In this document: positions 18,335 to 27,514 of the stretch, one piece after another
Numbering within the stretch: the stretch's first letter is position 1
Layout of the letters: the number at the start of each line of letters is the position of its first letter
DNA from: an uncultured Bacteroidales bacterium
GTDB lineage: Bacteria > Bacteroidota > Bacteroidia > Bacteroidales > Paludibacteraceae
Assembly: GCA_946411385.1 (NCBI GenBank)
Contig: CAMKDV010000005.1
Span: 1 to 64,000, forward strand
Length of the DNA: 64,000 nucleotides
Direction of reading: 5' to 3'
Position numbers and translations under genes: made by a program
The notes under the pieces: generated by a model
Databases searched by the model: none
What the model saw: the letters and a program-made list of their open reading frames with translations, nothing else
Told to the model about the DNA's origin: nothing

Positions 18335-19540
18335 ATGAAACGAATCATATACATAGTATCTCTACTGCTCTGCGCAACGCTTGGTGTGATGGCGCAGAAC
18401 ATGACCAGTTCGCCGTATTCGCGTTTTGCGTATGGCGAGTTGGGCGATGATGTGCCCAACACCTATCGTGGTATGGGCGGAGTAGGGATAGGAATGCGTT
18501 CTAACAAGGCCATCAACCCATTGCAGCCGGCATCGTATTCGGCATGCGACAGTATGACCTTCATGTTCGACCTGGCGGGTAGCGTGCAATGGACCACCTA
18601 TCGCGATGCTTCGGGCAGAAGAAACCGCGCAAGCGGAAACTTGGAATACCTGTCGCTGCAAGTGCCGTTATATAAGAAATATATAGGATTCTCGGCAGGT
18701 GTGATGCCATTCACTACGGTGGGTTACAATTTCGCGTTGGCAGACTCCATCGGTACCGACTACCATTATACAGCCACCTATGCCGGCGAAGGTGGTATCA
18801 CGGAGGTGTATGGCGGATTGAGCTTCAATATATGTGACTGGTTTGCCGTGGGAGCCAATGTATACTATATGTTCGGTCATGTGCTGAACTACAGGGCATT
18901 GACCTTTACCGAAGCGGATATGAACAGTGTGATGCAAGAGGGCACCTTGAAAGTGAGCAGCGTTCGTACGCGAGTAGGTGCACAGTTCTTCCACACGTTT
19001 GCCAACGGCGATGCGTTTGCCGTAGGCGCTATATGGGAGCCGAAACTTCCGCTGCATGGCGACTACTCGGTGATTGAGACTATATGGGAGGATACCGTTC
19101 AGGCGGGGGCAGCAGCAATGCAGGTACCGATGCAGTGGGGCGTAGGAGCGTCGTACACATGGCATCAACGACTGACGCTGGCGTTCGACTATACGATGCA
19201 GGCGTGGAACGATGCTCAAGTGTTCGGCAATCAGCAGTTGCGTGCACGCACGATCTATGCTGCGGGAGCCGAGTACAGGCACAACCCCATGGGACGCAAC
19301 TATGCAGAGCGAATGTACTGGCGCATAGGAGCAAAGGTAGCTACACCTTACCAGCAAAGTGTGTCGGGTATGGACATGAAGATCTCCATAGGTATGGGCT
19401 TCCCGTTACGCAATGCCTCTACGGTATTCAATACCACCATCGAGTACGGCCATCGAGGAGCATTGCTCAAAGAGGATTATTTGAAGCTGACCATCAACGC
19501 TGCTATCAGCGAGACATGGTTCTTCAAGCGCAAACTGTAA
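18335..19540 (+). CDS. Outer-membrane beta-barrel protein
   Basis: A signal peptide (IIYIVSLLLCATLGVMAQ) is followed by alternating aromatic/glycine-rich beta strands typical of outer-membrane barrels, for example GGVGIGMRSNKAINP and IGFSAGVMPFTTVGYNF. The C-terminus ends in SETWFFKRKL, a plausible last strand. 401 aa. Conserved in Bacteroidales, often near coaX and lptC to my knowledge; cargo unknown. Gap to coaX is 47 bp. Confidence 0.8.
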   Translation: MKRIIYIVSLLLCATLGVMAQNMTSSPYSRFAYGELGDDVPNTYRGMGGVGIGMRSNKAINPLQPASYSACDSMTFMFDLAGSVQWTTYRDASGRRNRASGNLEYLSLQVPLYKKYIGFSAGVMPFTTVGYNFALADSIGTDYHYTATYAGEGGITEVYGGLSFNICDWFAVGANVYYMFGHVLNYRALTFTEADMNSVMQEGTLKVSSVRTRVGAQFFHTFANGDAFAVGAIWEPKLPLHGDYSVIETIWEDTVQAGAAAMQVPMQWGVGASYTWHQRLTLAFDYTMQAWNDAQVFGNQQLRARTIYAAGAEYRHNPMGRNYAERMYWRIGAKVATPYQQSVSGMDMKISIGMGFPLRNASTVFNTTIEYGHRGALLKEDYLKLTINAAISETWFFKRKL

Positions 19541-19609
19541 AGGATAGATTTTATCGCGAAACAATATACGCAGAGTATAATGCGCAAAACTATAAAAATC
19601 AATACGAAT

Positions 19610-21013
19610 ATGAAAAAGTCAATTATTGCATTGGTATTGCTGGCGACGTTGCCGGCATTTACCTTGGCCAAGAAACCTCAGAAGCCGGCAGAGCCTGTAG
19701 CCGAGCCGGAACCGGTAGAGGAGAATGTAGTAACGGAGGAGTGCGTGATCAACGTGTCGCTCTTCAACGAGTCGGTAAAGAACAAACAGTATGCCGATGC
19801 TTGGGAGCCTTGGTGGCAAGTATACACGACCTGCCCGAGCGCTAACAAAGCTATCTACACGCGTGGTGACGAGTTGGTAGAATGGAAGATTTCGCAGACG
19901 CAAGACGAGAAAGAGTACAACGAACTTCGTCAGCTGCTGATGACCCTCCACGACAAGCGTATCAAATATTTCGGTGACGATCCGAAGTATCCGAAGGCAT
20001 ATATCCTCGGATTGAAGGGTGTGGACTACTGCAACTTCTACAAGGAAGACCCGCTCAAGGAGCCTGCTTACGGATGGCTCAAGGAGTCAATCGAAGGTAT
20101 GGGCACCAAATCGCAGATCCAAGTGCTGAAGATGTTTGCTGACCTGAGCAACGCTCGCTACAAGAGCGATCCTGACAAGTACGGAGCTGCATATATCGCC
20201 GACTATCAGCTCGTGTCGATGACCTTGGCAGCTCAGGCAGCCGATCCTACCAACAAGAACGCTGCCCGTGCACAGGAGAACAAGGATTATGTGGATCAGA
20301 TGTTCGCTTCGTCGGGTGCTGCCAACTGCGATAAGCTGGATGAGATCTTTGGCCCGATCGTGCAGGACAACATCTCCAACCTGGATATGCTCAACAAGAT
20401 CATGAGCATGTTCCGTCGCGTGAAATGTACCGAGAGTGAGATCTACTTCATGGCAGCTGCCGCTTCTCACAAGTTGGAGCCTACCGAGGAAAGTGCCGCC
20501 GGTTGCGCCAAGATGTGCATGAAGAAGGGTGACTACAAAGATGCAGTCGGCTACTACGAGCAGGCTATCGAACTCTCGCCGGAGGACGACAAGGAAGACC
20601 GCGCCGAGTACCTGTTCAACATCGCCTACATCTACTTCGACAAGATCAAATCGTATCAGCTGTCGCGTCAGTACCTTCGCCGTTCGCTTGAGATGCAGGC
20701 CAGCCAAGGTCGCTGCTACATCCTGATGGGGATGCTCTATGCCGCTTCGCAGCCTTATGGCGAAGGTATGGCGCCCGCCAAAGCAGCTATCCTGAACAAG
20801 ACCGTCTTCTGGGCTGCTGTCGACAAGTTCCAGAAAGCCAAGATGGTTGATCCTGATGTGGCTGAAGATGCCAACAAACTGATCGCTTCCTACTCGAAGT
20901 ATTTCCCAACCAAGGAGGAGATCTTTGACCTGCCCGAGTTGCAAGACGGTGCCTCGTTTACCGTAGGCGGCTGGATTCAGGAAACTACCACTTGCCGTGC
21001 GGCTAAGCAATAA
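19610..21013 (+). CDS. Secreted TPR-repeat protein
   Basis: ATG 19610 gives a clean signal peptide (SIIALVLLATLPAFTLA); an in-frame ATG at 19580 would put ten extra polar residues before it, so I reject that. The second half shows TPR helices, for example KKGDYKDAVGYYEQAIELSPED, followed by AEYLFNIAYIYFDK and RQYLRRSLEM. TPR domains bind partner proteins. Its place between a beta-barrel protein and lptC suggests a role in outer-membrane assembly, but that is inference. The stop lies inside the next gene (17-nt overlap). Confidence 0.82.
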   Translation: MKKSIIALVLLATLPAFTLAKKPQKPAEPVAEPEPVEENVVTEECVINVSLFNESVKNKQYADAWEPWWQVYTTCPSANKAIYTRGDELVEWKISQTQDEKEYNELRQLLMTLHDKRIKYFGDDPKYPKAYILGLKGVDYCNFYKEDPLKEPAYGWLKESIEGMGTKSQIQVLKMFADLSNARYKSDPDKYGAAYIADYQLVSMTLAAQAADPTNKNAARAQENKDYVDQMFASSGAANCDKLDEIFGPIVQDNISNLDMLNKIMSMFRRVKCTESEIYFMAAAASHKLEPTEESAAGCAKMCMKKGDYKDAVGYYEQAIELSPEDDKEDRAEYLFNIAYIYFDKIKSYQLSRQYLRRSLEMQASQGRCYILMGMLYAASQPYGEGMAPAKAAILNKTVFWAAVDKFQKAKMVDPDVAEDANKLIASYSKYFPTKEEIFDLPELQDGASFTVGGWIQETTTCRAAKQ

Positions 21014-21602
21014 ACATATCATCCTGAGCATTGCCATCGTTCTGGTGGCAATGCTTTTATTGCCTTCCTGCCGACGCAAGGAGGTTAAGCTTCGCATGGA
21101 CGCTATCGACGATCGTGCGGCGATGCCTGTGCTCGATGCGCAACAGGTCACCACGCTTATCTCCGATTCGGGCGTGACGCGTTTTCGCATCACGGCGCCC
21201 GAGTGGCAGGTGTACGACAAAGCCACACCTTCCTATTGGGAGTTTTCGCGCGGCATCTATCTGGAGCAGTTCGACAAGAATCTGCATACCGCCGCCACGC
21301 TTCGCGCCGATTATGCTTATTATGACGAGCAGTCGGAGATATGGCACCTTACGGGCAACGTCTATGCTACGAATGTCAATAACGAGCAGTTTGAGACACC
21401 CGAACTCTTCTGGAATCAGAAGACTGAACGAGTCTATTCCGATTCGGCTATCACCATCACGCGTCCGCCGGCTGCGGCTCCAAGCAATGCGGAGAGCAAC
21501 CCCAAAGCGACGGTGATCAAAGGTGTAGGATTTGAGTCGAACCAGGATATGACGAAATATACTATCCGTCGTCCTACCGGCATCTTCCCCATAGAGGAAT
21601 AG
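20997..21602 (+). CDS. lptC: LPS export ABC transporter periplasmic protein LptC
   Basis: LptC receives LPS from the inner-membrane LptBFG transporter and passes it across the periplasm. The start is GTG 20997, inside the end of the TPR gene; the next Met lies in the hydrophobic segment and would remove the signal. The N-terminus carries a lipobox-like LLPSC, so the protein may be a lipoprotein rather than a membrane-anchored LptC as in Escherichia coli. LptC-like repeats such as EIWHLTGNVYATNVNNE, then FETPELFWN, are visible. 201 aa. Confidence 0.85.
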   Translation: MRLSNKHIILSIAIVLVAMLLLPSCRRKEVKLRMDAIDDRAAMPVLDAQQVTTLISDSGVTRFRITAPEWQVYDKATPSYWEFSRGIYLEQFDKNLHTAATLRADYAYYDEQSEIWHLTGNVYATNVNNEQFETPELFWNQKTERVYSDSAITITRPPAAAPSNAESNPKATVIKGVGFESNQDMTKYTIRRPTGIFPIEE

Positions 21603-21643
21603 CCGCCTTGTCCGACGGATGGAACCTCAACGCAATTCATACC

Positions 21644-22831
21644 ATGCACACTCTTCTAATCTTTCTGTTGACGCTCGGCATCGAGGTGCTTGAGCAGCAA
21701 GATTTTCAGCCGCTCGTAGGAAAACGGGTGGCTCTCTGTACCAATCCTACCGGCGTGGATCATCAGCTGCGCTCTACCGTGGATATCCTGTATGCCGGGC
21801 AGTCGAAGGGCTACCAACTGGTCACATTGTTCGGGCCGGAGCACGGCGTACGAGGCAATGCCCATGCGGGTGATGCCATCGGCAATGAGGTAGATCCGCT
21901 CACGGGCATACCCATGGTGTCGCTCTACGGCAAGACCCGCAAACCTTCGCCCGAAATGCTCAAGGATATCGATTGTGTCGTATATGACATTCAGGATATA
22001 GGTTGCCGGTCGTTCACCTACATATCCACGATGGGGATGCTTATGCAGGCATGCGCCGAGAATGACAAGGAACTGATCGTCCTTGACAGGCCTAATCCCT
22101 TGGGCGGATTGAAGATCGAAGGCAACCTGGTGGAGGACGGATACATATCGTTCGTGTCGCAATTCAAGATACCTTATATCTACGGTCAGACTCCGGGTGA
22201 GCTGGCGCTCTATCTGAACGCCAAGAGCGACAAACCATGCCGGTTGACGGTCGTTGCGATGGAAGGCTGGCGACGCGATATGACATGGGACGAGACAGGA
22301 TTGGAGTGGATAGTGGCATCGCCGCATATCCCGCAGGCCAAGACCGCCATCTTCTATCCCGCTACGGGCATCTTCGGCGAACTGGGGTATCTTAACATAG
22401 GCGTAGGTTATACGCTGCCGTTCGAGATAGTAGGTGCTCCGTGGATCAATGCCGACAGCCTTGCCATGGCGCTCAACGCTCGCAACTTGCCGGGCATCGT
22501 GTTCCGTCCGATCTACTACAAGCCCTATTACTCCGTCTTCAAGGGCGAGCAGATTCAGGGCGTGCAGATACATGTACTGGATTATGCCAAGGCACATTTG
22601 TCCGACATACAGTTTATCATTGTAGAGGAACTTATGCACCGCTATCCCGATCATCAGGTGTTCGGTCCCGGAACGGAGAAACGCTTCAATATGTTTGACA
22701 AAGTGTGCGGTAGCAAGTTTATCCGCGAGACTTTCATGCAGAACTATCGCTGGAGTGATATCCGCGATTATTGGTACAAGGATGTGGAAGCCTACCGCGC
22801 TGCATCGTCGGAATTTTATCTATACAAATGA
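21644..22831 (+). CDS. namZ: Exo-beta-N-acetylmuramidase NamZ-type (DUF1343)
   Basis: NamZ-family enzymes release N-acetylmuramic acid from the non-reducing end of peptidoglycan fragments and serve cell-wall recycling. Recognised from GKRVALCTNPTGVD, LFGPEHGVRG, CVVYDIQDIGCRSFTYI, VLDRPNPLGG and the C-terminal YKPYYSVFKGEQIQGVQIH. I chose ATG 21644, which leaves a hydrophobic N-terminal export signal (TLLIFLLTLG); the frame is open back to a TTG at 21608. Its stop overlaps the next ATG (ATGA), suggesting coupling. Confidence 0.9.
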   Translation: MHTLLIFLLTLGIEVLEQQDFQPLVGKRVALCTNPTGVDHQLRSTVDILYAGQSKGYQLVTLFGPEHGVRGNAHAGDAIGNEVDPLTGIPMVSLYGKTRKPSPEMLKDIDCVVYDIQDIGCRSFTYISTMGMLMQACAENDKELIVLDRPNPLGGLKIEGNLVEDGYISFVSQFKIPYIYGQTPGELALYLNAKSDKPCRLTVVAMEGWRRDMTWDETGLEWIVASPHIPQAKTAIFYPATGIFGELGYLNIGVGYTLPFEIVGAPWINADSLAMALNARNLPGIVFRPIYYKPYYSVFKGEQIQGVQIHVLDYAKAHLSDIQFIIVEELMHRYPDHQVFGPGTEKRFNMFDKVCGSKFIRETFMQNYRWSDIRDYWYKDVEAYRAASSEFYLYK

Positions 22832-25623
22832 TGGATCAGTCTTCAGCGTTTATCGATCGTCTGGCATGGGGAACCGATGCCGGCTTCTACAGGCTTATTC
22901 CTGAGCAGGTATTGCACCCGGCTGACGAGCAGCAAGTACAACAGATTATTGCGCGCGCGCATGCCGAAGGCAAGCATATCACTTTCCGTGCTGCCGGTAC
23001 ATCGCTATCCGGACAGGCTATCTCCGATTCGTTGCTCGTCGTATGCGGCAAGAAGTGGGAGAAATATACCGTTCACGGCAAGGGTGAGACCATCACATTG
23101 CAGCCGGGTATCATCGGTCAGCGCGTGAATGATATATTGCGTCCCTACGGGCGCTATTTCACGCCCGACCCCGCCTCTATCCGTTCGGCGATGGTGGGTG
23201 GCATAGTGATGAACAATGCGTCTGGAATGTGCTGCGGCACACATGCCAACTCCTACAGGATGTTGCAGTCAGCCCGGCTGATACTTGCCGACGGCACGCT
23301 GCTTGATACGGGTGACGAGGTCAGCCGTGAAGCATTCCGTCAGTCCCACGGAGCGATGCTACAAGCCTTGAGCGACATACACGAGCGCGTCCTTGCCAAC
23401 AAGCCCCTGGCAGAGCGTATACGCCGCAAATATGCCATCAAGAACGTTACAGGACTGAATATTCTGCCCGTTGTCGAATATGCCGATCCGTTTGATATGA
23501 TAGCCCATCTGCTCGTCGGCTCGGAGGGCACGCTGGCATTCCTGTCGTCCGTCACGATGCGCACGGCAGCTATTCAGCCGGCCTCGTCTTCGGCGTTGCT
23601 GCTATTCCCTACGACACATTCTGCCTGCGAAGCCGTCACGGCGATGAAGCAACAGGGCGAAGTGTCGGCAGCGGAGTTCTTCGACCGCAAAGCGATGCTT
23701 ACCGTCGAGAATGATTTTCCCGAGCTGCAAGGTTTGCCCGAGGATGCGGGAGCCGTACTGATCCGCCTGGATGCGCTCGACGAAAAACAGCTTGATACCA
23801 AGCGGCAGAAACTCATGAGTTTGCTGAGCGCTTATACGCTTTGCTCGCCAGCTAACATCACCTCCGATGCGGCGCTTGTAGCCAAATATTGGGCAATGCG
23901 TTCCGGCATCTTCCCTGCCGTAGGCGGTACGCGACCGATAGGCACGACCTGTCTTATTGAGGATATAGCTTTCCCCATCGAACATCTCGCGCAAGCTACC
24001 ATTGACCTACAGGCGCTCTTCCGCGAGCATCACTATCCCGATGCGGTCATCTATGGCCACGCGCTGGAAGGCAACTACCATTTTATCCTCAACCAGCGTT
24101 TCGATACGCCCGAAGCTATCGCCCAGTACGACAGGATGATGCACGCCGTGGTCGACTTGGTGGTGGATAAGTACCATGGCAGTCTGAAAGCCGAGCATGG
24201 TACTGGCCGTAACATGGCACCGTTTGTGCGCCGCGAGTGGGGCGATGAGGCGTACGAACTGATGAAGCAATTGAAGGCGCTCTTCGATCCGGACGATATC
24301 TTCAACCCGGGTGTCATCTTCTGCGAGGACGAGCAGTCGTATATCTCGCATATCAAGCCGCTGCATGAGGTGAACGAGCTGATTGACAGGTGTATCGAGT
24401 GCGGTTTTTGCGAGGTGAACTGTGTGTCCTGCGGTTTTGCGCTCTCGTCCCGTCAGCGTATCGTCATCCAGCGCGAGATAGCCCGTCTGCATGCCATAGG
24501 CAAGACTACCGAGGCCCAGCAGCTGGAGAAAGCGTTCGTTCGCAACGGTGAAGACCTGTGTGCCGGTGACGGCCTGTGTAGCACCTCTTGCCCTATCAAG
24601 ATCAATGTGGGCGAATATATCCACTTGTTGCGCGAGCAACATCTGTCTGTCTCTGCCAAGCGTCTGGGTGCGTTTGCAGCCGGTCATTTTGCCGGCGTGG
24701 CGCGATCGGTAGTCTCGGCTTTGGCGCTGGCGCAAGCCGGAAGGATTATCCTGACGCCCAAAGGCATGGCTGGTCTGTGCCGCGGATTGCACACGATCTC
24801 CGGCGGCTCTTTCCCGTTGTGGACTACCGCTGTGCCGCGTCCGCTGCGCAAGCGGCAGATCGAGGCAGCGCATAAACTATCAAATATCACACATCACACA
24901 TCCAAAGTAGTCTATTTCCCGTCTTGCCTCAACCAGCGTCTGGGTGCTGTACCGCAATCAGGGAAGGATAGAGAGGAGATGTCGCTCACGACCGTGGAAG
25001 CTACAGTAGAGTTGCTGCACCGCGCGGGATATGAAGTGATCTTCCCTGACAAGATGGATAGTTTGTGCTGCGGCACTATCTGGGAGAGCAAAGGTCTGCC
25101 GGTTGAAGCCGACCTCAAAGCAGCCGAACTGGAGGCAGCTCTGCGCCGGGCGTCTGACAACGGACGCTATCCCGTATTGTGTGACCAGAGTCCGTGCCTC
25201 TACCGGATGCGCCGGACCATCAGCGGACTGCAGCTGTATGAGCCGGTGGAGTTCATTCGTCAGTTCGTATTGGACCGCCTGACCGTCACGCCGATAGATG
25301 CGGTGGTGGCGGTTCATCCTACCTGCACCACGCGCAAGATGCATCTTGAGAATACGCTGGTAGAGGTAGCGCGCGCTTGTGCCCGTGAGGTGATCGTACC
25401 CGAAGGAGTAGGGTGCTGTGCGTTTGCCGGTGACAAAGGATTCACCCATCCCGAACTCAACGCCTGGGCACTTCGCCACTTGCACGAACAGATAGAGAAG
25501 AGCGGTGCTACGATGGGCTTCTCCAATTCCCGCACATGTGAGATAGGACTGATGCACCATGGTGGTATACCCTATATGAATATTGTCCATCTCGTGTTAA
25601 TGGCATCACGCCCCGCGCAATAA
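22828..25623 (+). CDS. FAD-binding oxidoreductase fused to Fe-S/CCG domains (GlcD-GlcF or D-lactate dehydrogenase type)
   Basis: The N-terminal half is an FAD-binding PCMH domain (FRAAGTSLSGQA, IVMNNASG, GSEGTLAFLS) and a FAD-oxidase C-terminal domain. A two-cluster ferredoxin section follows (CIECGFCEVNC and CAGDGLCSTSCP), then two cysteine-rich CCG domains (LCCGTIWES and GCCAFAGD). This layout matches D-2-hydroxyacid (lactate/glycolate) dehydrogenases that pass electrons to quinone. 931 aa from ATG 22828. The frame is open upstream to 22771, inside namZ, but an ATGA overlap makes 22828 (or 22831) the likely start. The substrate cannot be fixed. Confidence 0.88.
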   Translation: MMDQSSAFIDRLAWGTDAGFYRLIPEQVLHPADEQQVQQIIARAHAEGKHITFRAAGTSLSGQAISDSLLVVCGKKWEKYTVHGKGETITLQPGIIGQRVNDILRPYGRYFTPDPASIRSAMVGGIVMNNASGMCCGTHANSYRMLQSARLILADGTLLDTGDEVSREAFRQSHGAMLQALSDIHERVLANKPLAERIRRKYAIKNVTGLNILPVVEYADPFDMIAHLLVGSEGTLAFLSSVTMRTAAIQPASSSALLLFPTTHSACEAVTAMKQQGEVSAAEFFDRKAMLTVENDFPELQGLPEDAGAVLIRLDALDEKQLDTKRQKLMSLLSAYTLCSPANITSDAALVAKYWAMRSGIFPAVGGTRPIGTTCLIEDIAFPIEHLAQATIDLQALFREHHYPDAVIYGHALEGNYHFILNQRFDTPEAIAQYDRMMHAVVDLVVDKYHGSLKAEHGTGRNMAPFVRREWGDEAYELMKQLKALFDPDDIFNPGVIFCEDEQSYISHIKPLHEVNELIDRCIECGFCEVNCVSCGFALSSRQRIVIQREIARLHAIGKTTEAQQLEKAFVRNGEDLCAGDGLCSTSCPIKINVGEYIHLLREQHLSVSAKRLGAFAAGHFAGVARSVVSALALAQAGRIILTPKGMAGLCRGLHTISGGSFPLWTTAVPRPLRKRQIEAAHKLSNITHHTSKVVYFPSCLNQRLGAVPQSGKDREEMSLTTVEATVELLHRAGYEVIFPDKMDSLCCGTIWESKGLPVEADLKAAELEAALRRASDNGRYPVLCDQSPCLYRMRRTISGLQLYEPVEFIRQFVLDRLTVTPIDAVVAVHPTCTTRKMHLENTLVEVARACAREVIVPEGVGCCAFAGDKGFTHPELNAWALRHLHEQIEKSGATMGFSNSRTCEIGLMHHGGIPYMNIVHLVLMASRPAQ

Positions 25624-25681
25624 CCTGCAGCATATAACCCAATGCCTCGACCATTCATGGTCGATCAAAATTCACCCCGCT

Positions 25682-26173
25682 ATGGATAATCTGGAGATAG
25701 AACGCAAGTACCTCGTCAACGACACCACCTGCCTGGAGCAGGCACTTACTCATTACGATATCGTGCAAGGCTATGTGTGTCGCGAGCCGGGCAAGACGGT
25801 GCGTCTCAGGTTGCGTACCGATGCCGAAGGGCGTCAGCAGGCTTTCATGACTTTCAAGCACAAGATCGCATCGTTCACACGCTTTGAGTGGGAGCGGGAG
25901 ATCAGCGTGGAGGATTTTCATGCCTTGCTGCCTATGTGTGGCAATCGTTTTATCGACAAGACGCGCTATATCCTTCCCGCTGAGGGTACTGACCCGCATA
26001 CGGGCGAGCTGCTGCACCTCAAATGGGAGATTGATGTCTTCCGTCATCCCAATGCCGGTCTGGTACTTGCCGAGATTGAACTGCCCGACGAGCAGACGCC
26101 TTTCGTCAAGCCCGCTTTTCTGGGCGAGGATGTAACAAACGATCCGCGCTACTACAACGCCAATATGTTGTAG
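25682..26173 (+). CDS. CYTH domain protein
   Basis: Starts with LEIERKYLV, the EXEXK-like signature of CYTH triphosphate tunnel enzymes, followed by alternating charged strands (VRLRLR, FMTFKHK, FEWEREI, LKWEIDVF, LVLAEIELP) that line the tunnel. Bacterial members hydrolyse inorganic triphosphate or nucleoside triphosphates. 163 aa, normal. It lies 58 bp after the Fe-S oxidoreductase and converges with the S41 gene. Confidence 0.92.
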   Translation: MDNLEIERKYLVNDTTCLEQALTHYDIVQGYVCREPGKTVRLRLRTDAEGRQQAFMTFKHKIASFTRFEWEREISVEDFHALLPMCGNRFIDKTRYILPAEGTDPHTGELLHLKWEIDVFRHPNAGLVLAEIELPDEQTPFVKPAFLGEDVTNDPRYYNANML

Positions 26174-26206
26174 CAGCGCGGATATGCTTGCGCTATCGTT
26201 TTACCG

Positions 26207-27442
26207 TTATTGTTGTTTGCTTGTGATGTACGCTACGGCTTCAACCATGGCGGCGTTCAGGCCGTTGTCACGCTGGATGATCTCTTTGTCCGGCGTGATG
26301 CCTATACCTTCCAGCAGTTCTTCGCCTACGAAGCGTGCTTGCATGCTTGAGGTGTAAACGTAATGCTTGCCGTTCTTGTCGCCGAAAGTGCCGTCGTGGA
26401 AGTAACTGGGAAGCGACAGCAGCTGTCCGTGGGCGCCGAACGTGCGCTCGCCAATCACGTAGCCCGTGGGCAGCATCTTCACCACCTGTGCCGACGCTTC
26501 GCCCATACTGATACTATTGGCGTTCACCAGCACTACGTACGGGATACCTTCTGCCTCCAAGTCGCGTTGCAGATAATCCTTGCAGGTATCTACTTGGCTT
26601 TCAAACCAGTCGGTATATTCATAGCGTCCCGAGCCTTCTTTGTAGCGCAGGTCCACGTAGTGCAGCGGCTCTTTGATGAACGCGCCTGCCACCAGGTTCA
26701 GGTCTCGTACTTTGCCGCCGTGGTTATTGCGGTTGTCCAGGATGATGCCTGCCAGGTTCTCGTTCCGTGTGCAGTAGGTCATCCATCGGTCGATGTTCGC
26801 GATGAACTGGCTCTCTTCTTCGTTCGTACCGTTGGTTGCCAGAGCGCCGGTCATGTTAAAGCCGTCTTGCCAGAGGTAGGCTATCTTCTTGCCGTTAGGC
26901 AGCGTCAGTTGGCCGTAGAAGTTCTCTCTGTCATCCCATTTGCCCCATCGTCCGCCGTCGAGCAGACCGATGTTGGCGTAGTTGTTGATGGCTGCTTTCA
27001 GGCTGTCGATGTTGTAGCTGCCGCCGTACACATAGTCGCGGCTGCTTACTTCCACGCTTCCCGGCGAATAGCTGTACAGCTTCTCTGTGTGAACGTCCCG
27101 CCAGCGCAGCGTCATATGGTGGTCTATCAGCGTCGAGCTCACTGCTGCATACAGCTTTACGTAGGTGAGCGAGTCGATGGCTGTGCCGGTCTCTTTGTAG
27201 ATGCTGTCCTGTCGTTCAAATAGCGGATGCATCGTCCGGTACACCTCATCCCAGTCGGTCTTGTCCTCGCTCCAGAACACATAGTGGGTGTTCAATCCGC
27301 TCCAGATCACTTCAAACTGCTTGGTATAGGTTGAGTATTGCATATTCATGCCGTCGTTCGGATCGAGGAACACGTCTCCTCGTTGCCTGCAACCCGTCAA
27401 CACGCTCACCGCTGCTAATATATATGGTAATATCTTTTTCAT
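26207..27442 (-). CDS. S41 family (C-terminal processing) peptidase, lipoprotein
   Basis: A lipobox (AAVSVLTGC) indicates a lipoprotein. The C-terminal half is an S41 tail-specific protease domain: GIILDNRNNHGGKV, then NANSISMGEASAQ with the likely catalytic Ser, and IGERTFGAHGQ. No PDZ domain is obvious. ATG 27442 is used; an in-frame GTG at 27451 lies within the heptamer repeats. 411 aa. The upstream gap to the barrel gene consists entirely of repeats. Confidence 0.83.
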   Translation of the reverse strand: MKKILPYILAAVSVLTGCRQRGDVFLDPNDGMNMQYSTYTKQFEVIWSGLNTHYVFWSEDKTDWDEVYRTMHPLFERQDSIYKETGTAIDSLTYVKLYAAVSSTLIDHHMTLRWRDVHTEKLYSYSPGSVEVSSRDYVYGGSYNIDSLKAAINNYANIGLLDGGRWGKWDDRENFYGQLTLPNGKKIAYLWQDGFNMTGALATNGTNEEESQFIANIDRWMTYCTRNENLAGIILDNRNNHGGKVRDLNLVAGAFIKEPLHYVDLRYKEGSGRYEYTDWFESQVDTCKDYLQRDLEAEGIPYVVLVNANSISMGEASAQVVKMLPTGYVIGERTFGAHGQLLSLPSYFHDGTFGDKNGKHYVYTSSMQARFVGEELLEGIGITPDKEIIQRDNGLNAAMVEAVAYITSKQQ

Positions 27443-27443
27443 T

Positions 27444-27513
27444 CCTTTCACCTTTCACCTTTCACCTTTCACCTTTCACCTTTTACCTTTCACCTTTCAC
27501 CTTTCACCTTTCA
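27444..27513 (-). repeat. Ten tandem heptamers filling the gap before the S41 gene
   Basis: On the minus strand the unit is GTGAAAGG-like with a 7-bp period; nine copies are identical and one has a single change (GTAAAAG). They fill the space between the barrel gene stop (27515) and the S41 start (27442). Because each copy reads GTGAAAG, the repeats resemble a purine-rich ribosome-binding region. Confidence 0.92.
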
Positions 27514-27514
27514 A

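Noticed and set aside
20087..21226. 379-codon minus frame across the TPR and lptC genes
   Set aside because: Antisense to two genes with clear domains; no signal, promoter or recognisable motif.
26363..27223. 286-codon plus frame inside the S41 gene
   Set aside because: Antisense to a lipoprotein protease with clear motifs.
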